From NCBI GenBank assembly GCA_023415795.1, contig JAEZJG010000011.1, positions 1 through 64,000 of the forward strand: a stretch of DNA of 64,000 nt. Direction: 5' to 3'. Below, one piece after another: positions 25,038-34,205 of the stretch. Source of the DNA: Bacillota bacterium (GTDB lineage: Bacteria > Bacillota > Clostridia > Christensenellales > SZUA-584). Numbering within the stretch: position 1 is the first letter of the stretch; every line of letters starts with the position of its first letter. The translations under genes and the position numbers were made by a program. Below the pieces are notes generated by a model that saw only the letters and a program-made list of their open reading frames with translations, made no database searches and had not been told where the DNA came from.

Positions 25038-25805
25038 CTACAGATCAATGCCGCGGTTGATCAGACGGCCCGATATAAATGTGCAGACAACAAACCAAAC
25101 GGAGTACGTAGCCGCGCCGATAGCAAAGTATTTGGTCAGATAACCGCCGCTGATCAGCGCCGCGTCATTAGTCAAGCTCATCACATCGTTCACCATACCA
25201 AAGGCAAGCAGCAGCGCGCCATTCACCATGTTGACCACCATCGCAAGTGCAAAATACATCAGCAGCGCAATCAGCCAGTTGTATCGGCGGCTCTGCATAA
25301 ATGTACGGCTGACGGTGACAGCAAGTACGGCGATTGAGAACTGCGCGCTCATCTGAAGCAGCCCGACAGCGCCGGCGCCATAAATGAAACTCCAGTTAAT
25401 GGGCATCTGTGCGAAGAAGGCGCTCAAAATCCCGCCATGCATCTGGTTAAATGCCGCCCCCGATATCGCAAGGCAGCCGGCTATAAGCAGACCTGTCACG
25501 ATGATTTCAAGCACAGAGAATATGGTTTTAGCCCATATGATACGATAACCGTTCTGCGGTGTCATCAGCAGCATGTACCCTTGCTTTTGCTTGTAGTCCG
25601 AGTAAAGGCGCGTGATACCGTCAAGGAACGCCAGCACCAGTCCCCCCACCACCAGCAGCGCTGTCATTATGATAGAGAGCGCCAACCAATTGCCATCCAT
25701 GTATATCCCGAAAAGTGTCAATCCTTCTGCGAATACCATAACCAGCAATGCACCAATCAACATCTGCTTTCTGCGCAGCAGCTCATATTTTAGTACCATC
25801 ATCAT
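25038..25805 (-). CDS. ABC transporter permease
   Basis: The 255-residue protein has six hydrophobic segments (for example LIGALLVMVFAEGLTLFGIY near 16-35 and LIALLMYFALAMVVNMVNGA near 177-196) and no soluble domain. It overlaps the ATPase by 4 bp and is the membrane half of that exporter. GntR(YtrA)-controlled ABC systems often respond to cell-wall-active compounds, but the cargo cannot be inferred. Confidence 0.85.
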   Translation of the reverse strand: MMMVLKYELLRRKQMLIGALLVMVFAEGLTLFGIYMDGNWLALSIIMTALLVVGGLVLAFLDGITRLYSDYKQKQGYMLLMTPQNGYRIIWAKTIFSVLEIIVTGLLIAGCLAISGAAFNQMHGGILSAFFAQMPINWSFIYGAGAVGLLQMSAQFSIAVLAVTVSRTFMQSRRYNWLIALLMYFALAMVVNMVNGALLLAFGMVNDVMSLTNDAALISGGYLTKYFAIGAATYSVWFVVCTFISGRLINRGIDL

Positions 25806-26500
25806 GATGCAAACACCTCCCTGTATAAGTCCACGATGGATTTGCCGTATTGTTCACGCACGGTCTCCGCCTCGCCCTGAAGCACGATGCAGCCCTGCTT
25901 GATGAAAATAACCTCGTCCAGTATGTTCTCCATCACATCAATCAAATGGCTGGAGATCACAAGCGTGTTGCTCTCGTTCGCCTTTTCAATGATGGCAGAC
26001 ATAATGACATCCCGCGCGATGATGTCGATGCCGTTCAATGGTTCATCCAGCATAATGAGCCGTGCATACCGTGCCGCCGCTGCGGCCAGCTTCAGCTTCG
26101 CCGCCATGCCCGATGATAACGCAGATACGCGCATCCCCATATCCAGCCCCATCTTTTGAACGAGCCGTGCGTATTCCGCTGACGAGAAGTCTTCGTAAAA
26201 GTCGGCATGGAATGCCCCCACCTGCTTCACCGTCATATAGCTGTAAAAATACGGCTCGGTGGGCATAAACGCGATGCTCGCGCGTGATTCCGCGCTGATA
26301 GGCTTATCCATTATGCTGATTGTGCCCGATGTGGGGCGCACCAGCCCCGCTGCCATCTTCATAAATGTTGATTTCCCGCTGCCGTTAGGCCCCAGAAGCC
26401 CGTAGATCTTCCCCGGCTTCAGTGCAACTGTCGCTTCGGTGACAGCATTCATACTGCCGTAGCGTTTTGTCAGCTGCATTGTGGACAAGGTTTGCATCAT
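25802..26500 (-). CDS. ABC transporter ATP-binding protein
   Basis: The 232-residue protein carries Walker A LLGPNGSGKSTFMKMAAGL near 34-52, signature LSSGMAAKLKLAAA, Walker B LIMLDEP and H-loop ISSHLIDVMEN. It overlaps the GntR gene upstream and the permease downstream by 4 bp each, so the operon is tightly coupled. It resembles YtrB-type ATPases. Confidence 0.92.
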   Translation of the reverse strand: MMQTLSTMQLTKRYGSMNAVTEATVALKPGKIYGLLGPNGSGKSTFMKMAAGLVRPTSGTISIMDKPISAESRASIAFMPTEPYFYSYMTVKQVGAFHADFYEDFSSAEYARLVQKMGLDMGMRVSALSSGMAAKLKLAAAAARYARLIMLDEPLNGIDIIARDVIMSAIIEKANESNTLVISSHLIDVMENILDEVIFIKQGCIVLQGEAETVREQYGKSIVDLYREVFAS

Positions 26501-26850
26501 TTAATTTCCTCCTCTATCGCTTGTTTCATATCATTCGCAGTGAAACCCAGCATCTGCATTTCCTTGACGAATTCGCGCGTCAGCTTAGCCGACAGCTCAT
26601 GCCGCATTTTTTCCACCACGTTTTTATCGTCTGTCATAAAGGTTCCAAGCCCCCGCTCGGTATAACACAGTCCCATCGTCTCCATCTCCTTATAGATTCG
26701 CGCTGCCGTATTGGGGTTCACTTCATATTCCACGGCCAGCGCACGTGTTGAGGGCAGCTTCTCCCCCGGCACAATTTCACCCTTAATCATTCTCTTCTCA
26801 ATATCGTCAATCACCTGTAAATATATTGGTTCTCGGCTGTTGTATTGCAT
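26497..26850 (-). CDS. GntR-family (YtrA-type) transcriptional repressor
   Basis: The 117-residue protein has the GntR winged helix (PIYLQVIDDIEKRMIKGEI, then LPSTRALAVEYEVNPNTAARIYKEME, then GLGTFMT) and only a short C-terminal helical tail, which is the YtrA subclass. I use ATG 26850, where GAGGTG lies 6 nt upstream. It heads the ABC operon and probably represses it through the dyad over its own -10. Confidence 0.92.
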   Translation of the reverse strand: MQYNSREPIYLQVIDDIEKRMIKGEIVPGEKLPSTRALAVEYEVNPNTAARIYKEMETMGLCYTERGLGTFMTDDKNVVEKMRHELSAKLTREFVKEMQMLGFTANDMKQAIEEEIK

Positions 26851-26869
26851 CAGTTCACCTCGTTTCCAC

Positions 26870-26910
26870 TGTACTAGGCTCATAGTACACTATTACATTA
26901 GGTCTGTCAA
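26870..26910 (-). promoter_or_regulatory. Promoter with operator dyad of the GntR-ABC operon
   Basis: On the minus strand -35 TTGACA (26910-26905), 17-bp spacer, -10 TACTAT (26887-26882). The dyad TGTACTA-6-TAGTACA (26870-26876 and 26883-26889) covers the -10 and start site, as expected for autorepression by the GntR protein. Confidence 0.75.
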
Positions 26911-27022
26911 CAGTTAATTTTGGATTTTTTATTAGAGCGATAACAAAATTGAACATTATCTCAAGTGTTAATATGTGGTATGATAACTTATTAAATACTT
27001 GTTCTGGGATTGAGGAGGGGCA

Positions 27023-27478
27023 ATGAACATACGGCGTGCGCAAAGAGAGGATCTGCCGCAGATCCTGCAATTACAGTTCGAGGCTTATCAGAGTGAGGCT
27101 GTGCTTTTGGGAGACCCGAATATTCCGCCGCTGACGCAAACACTGGACGATTTGGAGCGCGAGTTTTGCGACGGTATCTTTCTGAAAGCCGTTGACGATC
27201 AAGGCGCGATCATTGGCTCTGTTCGCGCCTATGCCAAGGAAGGTGCTGCTTATATCGGCAAGCTCATCGTCAAACCCCATTTACAGGGCCAAGGCATCGG
27301 CACATCTCTCCTGAACGCCATAGAGCAAGCTTTCCCCGCTCACCGCTACGAGCTGTTCACCAGCAGCAAAAGCGTGCGAAATATACGCCTTTACGAACGC
27401 CACGGCTATGTGCGTTTTAAAGAACTGGCGGTCAAGCCTGGGCTATCGATGGTTTTTTTGGAAAAAAGCGTCCTATAA
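27023..27478 (+). CDS. GNAT-family N-acetyltransferase
   Basis: The 151-residue protein has a complete GNAT fold: MNIRRAQREDLPQI at the N-terminus, IGKLIVKPHLQGQGIGTSLL (the acetyl-CoA pyrophosphate loop QGQGIG near 92-97), and NIRLYERHGYVRF. It transfers an acetyl group from acetyl-CoA to an unknown amine. The SD is GGAGGGG. It stands alone, divergent from the GntR operon. Confidence 0.92.
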   Translation: MNIRRAQREDLPQILQLQFEAYQSEAVLLGDPNIPPLTQTLDDLEREFCDGIFLKAVDDQGAIIGSVRAYAKEGAAYIGKLIVKPHLQGQGIGTSLLNAIEQAFPAHRYELFTSSKSVRNIRLYERHGYVRFKELAVKPGLSMVFLEKSVL

Positions 27479-27550
27479 CGAGAGTACTGACGATACCTTG
27501 TTATTAAAATATTTCATTATTCAATCGTAAAGTTGACAATAACCCGTCGC

Positions 27551-29131
27551 TCATATCTGCGGCGAACCGGCTATCCCCGGCACATTGACCCCAGTTTTTT
27601 CTGCCGTCTGCCCTGCCGATTTCACCAAGCTCTTCAGCCAGCGCACATCGCTGTGTTTCAGGCAACCCAGCGCAAACAACAGCACAATGTACAGCACTGC
27701 TAGCAGCACTATCTTTGCTGTCAGCACCCAGGCATTGGGCTCAGCTAACGGCAGCAGCCGGAATACCAGCGACACCAGCAGACCCGAGGCAGCGGCAGAA
27801 ATCACCGGCTTTATAATCCACTCTGCAATATTGATGGTTGCATGGCTGACGATCAGTAAACGGCGCAAGCTCAGCGTCGCGTTCAGTATGGCGCTAATGT
27901 ACAGTATTAACAGATAGGATGTGAGTCCGAAGCGCGGGATCAGCACCACCACAAGGCCGACGCGTATCACATAATCCAGCAGGTTAATACGCAGCGTGCG
28001 CATCTGCTGTCCCAGCCCGTTCATCATCGAATCCACCACGAAGTCCAGATATATCAGCGGTGTCAACGGTGCGAGAGCGGTAAGCAATCGACCTATGGCA
28101 TCACTCTTGTATATCAGTTGACCGAAGTCGGTGGCAAATGCAAGAAATACTGCACAGAACAACAGCGACATCATCACTGTCATCTGAAACACGCGGGCAA
28201 ATATTGCTTTGATTCGCAGAGTGTTGCCCACTGCCTGTGCATGTGCCACCTCAGGCAGCAGCATCGTTCCCATAGACACCAGCAACCCTGAGGGAAAGAA
28301 CAGCACCGGCATTGCCATCCCCAGCTGCCCGAACTGCGACAGCGCACCCGCATGTGATTCTCCGTGACGCTGTATGCCCTGGGGTATTAATATGTTTTCG
28401 GCGGTGCGCAGTGCAGAGCGCAGACCAGAGCTGGCTGCAATGGGCAGCGAAATGCGCACAATTTTTGATGCAACCCCCTTCTCCGGCACAACGGTAAGCG
28501 CGTGCCGTCGTTCCGCCGCATACATCGCCAGCGCAAACAGACAGGATGCCGCTTCGGAGGCCACACAGGCCAGCACCACCGCAAGGCAAGCATATTCCAG
28601 CCCACGGGGCAAAAACAGCTGTAATATCAGCATCGCAATACCGATGCGCACCAGCTGTTCAAATATCATTTGTGCCGACGGCTTTAGCACACGGCGCATA
28701 CCGATGAAGTATCCACGCAGGCAGGACGACAGCGCCATGAACGGCAGTGCAGGCGCAAGCACCCTGACAGACATCACCGTTCGCCGATCGCCCAACAATG
28801 ACACGCCAATCACGTCGGCCAGCAGCCACAGGGTCACCCCTACGGCCAGCCCCATTACAGCACTTATAACCACGGCCTTACGCAGCACATCCGATGTTGA
28901 TCGTCCATTGCTCTTCGCAGCAGATTCAGCGATGAGGCGTGAAACCGTAACCCCAACGCCGGAGGATGCCAGTGTGCCCGCCAGTATATACACGGATGTT
29001 ATAAGCTGATACAAACCGATGCCCTCAGAGCCGATCGCGCGGGAGAGCCACGCAATAAAAAACACGCCGATCAAGCTTAAAAGCTGTGTCGTCAGCGTGA
29101 GTATCATCGTGTTCTTAAAAAAATGCTTCAT
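27551..29131 (-). CDS. SpoVB/MurJ-like polysaccharide flippase (MOP superfamily)
   Basis: The 526-residue protein has about 14 hydrophobic helices. The N-terminal pattern KNTMILTLTTQLLSLIGVFF followed by WLSRAIGSEGIGLYQLI is the signature of the SpoVB/polysaccharide flippase branch of the MOP superfamily. Such proteins flip lipid-linked sugar precursors, and SpoVB is needed for spore cortex. Which precursor it moves is not decided by sequence. It follows the cNMP/DUF2225 gene on the same strand with a 62-bp gap. Confidence 0.88.
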   Translation of the reverse strand: MKHFFKNTMILTLTTQLLSLIGVFFIAWLSRAIGSEGIGLYQLITSVYILAGTLASSGVGVTVSRLIAESAAKSNGRSTSDVLRKAVVISAVMGLAVGVTLWLLADVIGVSLLGDRRTVMSVRVLAPALPFMALSSCLRGYFIGMRRVLKPSAQMIFEQLVRIGIAMLILQLFLPRGLEYACLAVVLACVASEAASCLFALAMYAAERRHALTVVPEKGVASKIVRISLPIAASSGLRSALRTAENILIPQGIQRHGESHAGALSQFGQLGMAMPVLFFPSGLLVSMGTMLLPEVAHAQAVGNTLRIKAIFARVFQMTVMMSLLFCAVFLAFATDFGQLIYKSDAIGRLLTALAPLTPLIYLDFVVDSMMNGLGQQMRTLRINLLDYVIRVGLVVVLIPRFGLTSYLLILYISAILNATLSLRRLLIVSHATINIAEWIIKPVISAAASGLLVSLVFRLLPLAEPNAWVLTAKIVLLAVLYIVLLFALGCLKHSDVRWLKSLVKSAGQTAEKTGVNVPGIAGSPQI

Positions 29132-29193
29132 CTGTTCACCGATCCTCTATGCGTCTATGCTAATAGGTATATGACGCAGGATGGTGACAAAGA

Positions 29194-30351
29194 CTATTCG
29201 CTTGCGGGCTCAGCCTTTTCGGTTTCTCGAATTGCAAAGAGCCGGATATCGGCCTGTCGGCGAAACAACGGCGCTGCGGTGCGGTTCACCTTTACCTTAA
29301 AGAAGAAGTCCTTAGCCTGCCGGATATCTCCCAGCTTATACGACAGCTCCGCAATAAGCAGGCACAACTGCTGCTCCTGCTCCGCCGGTATGCTCATATT
29401 CTGATAGATATACAAATACGCGTCCAGCGTTTTCTTTGCCGTCGCCGCTTCCAGCTCGGCATCGCCGCAATCCTGATAAACGCGTGTCAGCTTCAGCAGC
29501 AGCTTTGCTATGATCATATGCTGCTTCGGGAAGCTATAGGGTGCGCACATCAGCGCAAGATAATACCCTGCAAACACGGTATCCGTGCTCACGCCTTGCG
29601 AAAAATTAATACCACAGCCTGCTTTGATTGCACTCAACTCATCCATCAGCGCGGGCAGGGGCTTCTTGGTTGTGTCAAACAGATCGTTCAGCGCGCTGTA
29701 CAGACAATGCGGGCACGTGATAACGTCATAGTATAGCGGCTCAATCCCCTTGTATCGCTGACGCATATCGTCATCGGTGCTGTCGGCAACAAGCTTAGAC
29801 TGGCGCACGGCAAGTATAGTAAAGCTCTGTCCGCACAATGGGCAGGTTATGCCCCGCTCCATCAAGCGCGTTCGATCTGCATTATCGATGAACAATGAAT
29901 ACTCTCCGTGACCTTTGGGAAACAGATCGCATTCCCCCGTCTTATCTGCCTTCTCACCCGCGGCTTTATCTGCTGTGGCGATGTATGAGCTGCTGTCAGC
30001 TACACCGCGCTGGAGTCGCTCACAAAGCTCTCGGCACAGCTCAAAGGCAATACCTGGCTCACTGCGAAAAAAGTCGGAAGCATTATCCGTACTCACCGGC
30101 AGCGTCACAACATCAGTCAGTGCGATGAGCGTTTCAGATGTCTTTGCACCTGTAAACAACGCTGCTGCCCCATACACATCTCCGGCGCTGAGTCGTTCTC
30201 CCAAAGCATGTCTTCCTGCACTGTGGACAAGTATCCCCGCCTCTCCGTGCAGTATTATATGCATACGGGCATCTGCCCCGTCGCTTATCACCTTACCCTG
30301 CGCAAATTTTTCTGCAGTGGCTACGTTATTTAACAACTGTAAATTCAGCAA
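29194..30351 (-). CDS. Cyclic-nucleotide-binding domain fused to DUF2225
   Basis: I start at the TTG at 30351 because AAGGAG lies 7 nt upstream; an ATG at 30396 adds 15 residues but has no SD. The first 120 residues are a cNMP-binding beta-roll (LLNNVATAEKFAQGKVISDG, ILHGEAGILVHSAG, LSAGDVYGAAALF). The rest is DUF2225, with two CxxC pairs (CPLCGQSF and CPHCLYSAL) and a TPR-like helical end. No DNA-binding helix-turn-helix follows the cNMP domain, so it is not a Crp-type regulator. Function unknown; a signalling or cell-envelope role with the adjacent flippase is speculation. Confidence 0.8.
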   Translation of the reverse strand: MLNLQLLNNVATAEKFAQGKVISDGADARMHIILHGEAGILVHSAGRHALGERLSAGDVYGAAALFTGAKTSETLIALTDVVTLPVSTDNASDFFRSEPGIAFELCRELCERLQRGVADSSSYIATADKAAGEKADKTGECDLFPKGHGEYSLFIDNADRTRLMERGITCPLCGQSFTILAVRQSKLVADSTDDDMRQRYKGIEPLYYDVITCPHCLYSALNDLFDTTKKPLPALMDELSAIKAGCGINFSQGVSTDTVFAGYYLALMCAPYSFPKQHMIIAKLLLKLTRVYQDCGDAELEAATAKKTLDAYLYIYQNMSIPAEQEQQLCLLIAELSYKLGDIRQAKDFFFKVKVNRTAAPLFRRQADIRLFAIRETEKAEPASE

Positions 30352-30529
30352 TATGATGCTCCTTCCGTGCGGTATGCCCGCATGAAACCAAACCATGATG
30401 TCTCATTTCATATATTCGTCTCTTTTCTCTCCAAACTTTAACCAAACACACAATTCACTGCGTATTAAATCTGAACCGTGTGTGATATTATGAGGTTAAA
30501 ATCGGTATGCTAGCTATGGAGGGCAAAGT

Positions 30530-31393
30530 TTGAGGCGAACGGAGAAAATGCTTGCGATGATATTGGCTTTATTAATATTGGTCGGCTGCACATCATTGGA
30601 ATCTCGTTCATCAGCACCGTCTGACGCTGTTCCAACGCAATCGATAACAGCTGTTCCCTCGCAAACATCTGCACAGCCTGCGTCACCCGTCATCACAACG
30701 CGTGCTGATATTGACCCCGCTCCAGCTGTCACACCCAGCTTACCCCCTGATAAAACACCTGAACCCACTTCCACCCCAACGCCCCGAGACGGTAGAACCG
30801 AGATTGCAGAAGGCTTCTATTACATCAAACTGACAGACGCACTCAAAGAAAGAATAACGGGATTAAGCTACCCAGAGGATGATGACGATATCGCCATCAG
30901 CTACAGCGACCTGCGCTACGTTGCGATACAATACGTCGACTTTGAGGGCAAGCAGCAAGACGGTGAGCTGATCGTCAACAAAAAGCTCGCCGGGGAAGTA
31001 TTAGAAATTTTCTATGAGCTGTACAAGGAGAAATACCCCCTGGCCTCTGTGCGGCTGGTGGACGACTATGGGCAGCCGGGTGATGATACGCTGTCGATGG
31101 AGGACAACAACACTTCTGCCTTCTGTTACCGTCGTGTGACGGGCTCCAAGACGCTCTCACGGCACAGTCTGGGTGCAGCCATTGACATCAATCCTTTGCT
31201 GAATCCATATATAGACGGTGACAGAGTCGCACCCGAAAACGGCGCAAAGTATGTGGATCGAACCTTGGGCCTCCCGGGCATGATCGACCATAAAGACCTT
31301 TGTTATAAGCTATTTAAAAAGCACGGCTGGTCTTGGGGCGGTGACTGGACAGGCGATAAGGACTATCAGCATTTTTCTAAAAAAATCGAATGA
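30530..31393 (+). CDS. M15 family D-alanyl-D-alanine carboxypeptidase lipoprotein
   Basis: The 287-residue protein starts at TTG 30530 (GGAGGG 6 nt upstream). It has a lipoprotein signal (MILALLILVGC), a Pro/Ser/Thr-rich spacer, and an M15 (VanY/L,D-type) domain: SRHSLGAAIDINPL near 208 holds the zinc His and Asp, and DYQHFS near 280 the last His. These enzymes trim the peptide stems of peptidoglycan outside the membrane. An ATG at 30548 is an alternative start without a good SD. Confidence 0.88.
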   Translation: MRRTEKMLAMILALLILVGCTSLESRSSAPSDAVPTQSITAVPSQTSAQPASPVITTRADIDPAPAVTPSLPPDKTPEPTSTPTPRDGRTEIAEGFYYIKLTDALKERITGLSYPEDDDDIAISYSDLRYVAIQYVDFEGKQQDGELIVNKKLAGEVLEIFYELYKEKYPLASVRLVDDYGQPGDDTLSMEDNNTSAFCYRRVTGSKTLSRHSLGAAIDINPLLNPYIDGDRVAPENGAKYVDRTLGLPGMIDHKDLCYKLFKKHGWSWGGDWTGDKDYQHFSKKIE

Positions 31394-31476
31394 TACGGAA
31401 TGCTTGAAAGTCCCTTTATATAATGTTACAATTTATCGATTGTATCGGTATTAATTAAGATCATTAAAGGATATAT

Positions 31477-32532
31477 ATGGCAGCTTACTATAGTCGAGAT
31501 AATAAGAATCAATCCAAACACAAAGGATCTCAATCAAGACGCACCTTTAAAACCTTACTCATCGTTTTTTGCTCGCTCGTTGTTCTGCTGATTGCCAGCC
31601 TTTTTGGTTTATATTTTAACCTTTCTCAAATATGGGGTGATCTTGGTTTCGATCAAATGGCTGTTATTGACGAACCAGATAAAGATGCCGATGCCGAAAG
31701 ATTACCGCAGGTCACTTTTCAGGATGTAACCGTTCCTTCCATCCAAAATGCTCCTGAAATTATTGACGTTATGCTGGTGGGTGTGGACAACAGAGACCGC
31801 ACGAAATTTACAGGACGTTCCGACGTGACCATGCTGCTACGAATCGATACAGGGAAGAAATCAATCAAGCTGGTGTCTTTCATGCGTGATACCCTTGTGT
31901 CCATCAACGGACACGACAAAAACAAGTTGAATACCGCGTTTCACTTTGGCAGTGTTGATCTCACAAAAGAAATGCTAACACAGAACTTTGGTATCACGCC
32001 AGATTATTATATGGTGGTTAACTTTTTCGGTATGGAAGATATCATAGACGCCTTTAGCGGCGTGGATGTCAAGGTGGAACAAAAAGAGCTTCAGTATCTG
32101 ACAGCTGCCATAACGGAGACAAACAATATCGACAGTGCCAACAAGGTCGATTATATCAAAAATGCGGGCGAACAGCATCTGAATGGACGTCAGGCAGTCG
32201 CATATATGCGCATTCGCAAGGGAGATGGTGATTCTCAGCGCGTCGAGCGCCAGCACAAAGTGCTTGAGGCTATCTTCAGCAAGGCCATGAAGCTGTCTGC
32301 CTCACAGATACCCGATATGATGGGTGCCGCTGTGAATTACGTCCGCACAGATATTCCGCTCTCGCGTATGCTCGAAATCGTTACGGCGGTGCACGGCATG
32401 GAAAATAGCCAGCTTGAAACCTTCCGTTATCCGGAAGAGTTTGAGAACGGCGGATACCAAGGCATGTCTGTGGTTACACCTGTTGACGCAGAGGTTGAAC
32501 TCTCGAAATTAAAGTTCTTCCTCGAGCAATAA
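31477..32532 (+). CDS. LCP (LytR-CpsA-Psr) family cell-wall glycopolymer ligase
   Basis: The 351-residue protein has a short cytoplasmic start, one membrane anchor (LLIVFCSLVVLLIASLFGLY) and an LCP domain: VMLVGVDNRDR, SFMRDTLVSINGH, KLNTAFHFGS, and YMRIRKGDGDSQRVERQHKV, which carries the conserved arginines that bind the lipid pyrophosphate. LCP proteins attach teichoic acids or capsule to peptidoglycan. It forms a cell-wall pair with the M15 gene upstream and ends at a strong terminator. Confidence 0.93.
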   Translation: MAAYYSRDNKNQSKHKGSQSRRTFKTLLIVFCSLVVLLIASLFGLYFNLSQIWGDLGFDQMAVIDEPDKDADAERLPQVTFQDVTVPSIQNAPEIIDVMLVGVDNRDRTKFTGRSDVTMLLRIDTGKKSIKLVSFMRDTLVSINGHDKNKLNTAFHFGSVDLTKEMLTQNFGITPDYYMVVNFFGMEDIIDAFSGVDVKVEQKELQYLTAAITETNNIDSANKVDYIKNAGEQHLNGRQAVAYMRIRKGDGDSQRVERQHKVLEAIFSKAMKLSASQIPDMMGAAVNYVRTDIPLSRMLEIVTAVHGMENSQLETFRYPEEFENGGYQGMSVVTPVDAEVELSKLKFFLEQ

Positions 32533-32545
32533 ATCTAACTGATTT

Positions 32546-32570
32546 GAGCCGGATTTCCGGCTCTTTTTTA
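32546..32570 (+). terminator. Terminator after the LCP gene
   Basis: GAGCCGGA pairs with TCCGGCTC with a 2-nt loop, followed by TTTTTTA. The stretch 32571-32728 beyond it shows nothing recognisable. Confidence 0.85.
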
Positions 32571-32728
32571 TTCTACGAATGTGTAATATCAAGCACAACC
32601 CGATAACCGATTAGAAATGGAACAAATACTGATAAACAACAAATATCACTAATTCATCTTTAATATTGAAGCATTGAATTCAATTTTTCTAATTATCATT
32701 CATCCATCGGTCTTTTGTATACTCTGCA

Positions 32729-32839
32729 TCAAAACCTATTTAATGAAACACGATTCACCATGTACGGCGGAAACACCTCCACATAAGGCCCTTCCAGAGT
32801 GTGCAGGTCTAGCATAAAGCTGACCAGTCCTTGTATGCA
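32729..32839 (-). pseudogene. Seryl-tRNA synthetase fossil (internal piece)
   Basis: The minus strand encodes, without a start codon, CIQGLVSFMLDLHTLEGPYV followed by EVFPPYMVNRVSLN, then a stop at 32729-32731. This matches the start of the SerRS catalytic core (ALINFMLDLHT.EHGYTEV.PPY.VN..SM), where motif 1 lies. Only about 33 codons survive, on the downstream side of the tuf terminator, with no flanking serS sequence. It is a fossil of a lost or moved gene copy. Confidence 0.7.
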
Positions 32840-32868
32840 AAAAGGAGAGGATATTTCATCCTCTCCTT
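32838..32868 (-). terminator. Terminator after tuf
   Basis: On the minus strand AAGGAGAGGAT pairs perfectly with ATCCTCTCCTT (11 bp, 5-nt loop), followed by TTTTTG. It ends the str operon right after tuf. Confidence 0.9.
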
Positions 32869-32889
32869 CTGAAAGCGTTTATGTACCGA

Positions 32890-34101
32890 TTACTCGATCA
32901 CGCTGACAACAACGCCGGAACCAACCGTTCTGCCGCCTTCGCGGATAGCGAAGCGGAGACCTTCCTCGATCGCGATGGGGGTGATCAGCTTGATCTCCAT
33001 CTCGATGTTGTCGCCAGGCATAACCATCTCGGTGCCTTCCGGAAGCTTGATGCTGCCCGTCACGTCGGTTGTTCTGAAGTAGAACTGCGGACGGTAGCCA
33101 TCAAAGAACGGCGTATGACGGCCGCCTTCTTCCTTCTTCAGCACGTAAACCTGACCCTTGTAGTGGGTGTGGGGCTTGATGGTGCCCTTCTTCGCCAGAA
33201 CCTGGCCGCGCTCGATTTCGTTTCTCTGCACGCCGCGGAGCAGCAGACCAACGTTGTCGCCCGCCATCGCCTGATCCAGCAGCTTGCGGAACATTTCCAC
33301 ACCGGTAACAACAACGTCACGGGTCTTCTCAGTCATGCCGACGATTTCGACGGATTCCTGAACCTTGACCGTGCCTCTCTCTACTCTGCCCGTTGCCACG
33401 GTGCCGCGGCCGGTGATAGAGAACACGTCTTCAACAGGCATCAAGAAGGGCTTGTCAGAAGCTCTCTCCGGAGTGGGGATGTAGCTGTCCACAGCGTCCA
33501 TCAGCTCGAAGATGCACTTGGTAGCCGGATCATCCTTCGCGTTTTTGCCTTCGATCAGAGCGTTCATCGCCATCAGCGCGCTGCCGCGAACTACCGGAAT
33601 GTCGTCGCCCGGGAACTCGTAGGAAGACAGCAGATCGCGAACTTCCATCTCAACCAGCTCAAGCAGCTCTTCGTCGTCTACCTGGTCAACCTTATTCAGG
33701 AACACCACGATGTACGGAACGTTAACCTGACGCGCAAGCAGGATGTGCTCACGAGTCTGAGGCATGGGGCCGTCCGCCGCGGAAACCACGAGGATCGCGC
33801 CGTCCATCTGCGCTGCACCAGTGATCATGTTCTTGACGTAGTCAGCATGGCCAGGGCAGTCCACGTGAGCGTAGTGACGGTTGTCCGTCTCGTACTCAAC
33901 GTGAGAAGTGTTGATCGTGATACCACGCTCTTTTTCTTCCGGCGCCTTATCGATTTCGTCATATTTCATGACCTTCGCATGGCCGCTCTGAGCCAAAGTC
34001 ATGGTGATAGCAGCCGTCAGTGTCGTTTTGCCATGGTCAACGTGACCGATCGTGCCGATGTTGACATGGGGCTTGTTTCTTTCAAACTTAGCTTTTGCCA
34101 T
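32890..34101 (-). CDS. tuf: Elongation factor Tu
   Basis: The 403-residue protein is EF-Tu: GHVDHGKTTLTAAIT (G1, near 19), DCPGHADYVKNM (G3), FLNKVDQVDDEE (G4) and RGSALMA (G5), then the two beta-barrel domains ending GGRTVGSGVV. It delivers aminoacyl-tRNA to the ribosome. G4 is NKVD rather than the more usual NKCD. SD is GGAGGAG. It is last in the rpsL-rpsG-fusA-tuf operon, and no rpsJ (S10) gene follows. Confidence 0.99.
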   Translation of the reverse strand: MAKAKFERNKPHVNIGTIGHVDHGKTTLTAAITMTLAQSGHAKVMKYDEIDKAPEEKERGITINTSHVEYETDNRHYAHVDCPGHADYVKNMITGAAQMDGAILVVSAADGPMPQTREHILLARQVNVPYIVVFLNKVDQVDDEELLELVEMEVRDLLSSYEFPGDDIPVVRGSALMAMNALIEGKNAKDDPATKCIFELMDAVDSYIPTPERASDKPFLMPVEDVFSITGRGTVATGRVERGTVKVQESVEIVGMTEKTRDVVVTGVEMFRKLLDQAMAGDNVGLLLRGVQRNEIERGQVLAKKGTIKPHTHYKGQVYVLKKEEGGRHTPFFDGYRPQFYFRTTDVTGSIKLPEGTEMVMPGDNIEMEIKLITPIAIEEGLRFAIREGGRTVGSGVVVSVIE

Positions 34102-34205
34102 TGATTTCTCCTCCTAATCATTGTTTAACTATCATTGATTAATTTTGTGTTACAAACGGGTGCTGCTGTGTAGCCGCCTGCCGTTTAAAATAACCTAATA
34201 CCTTT

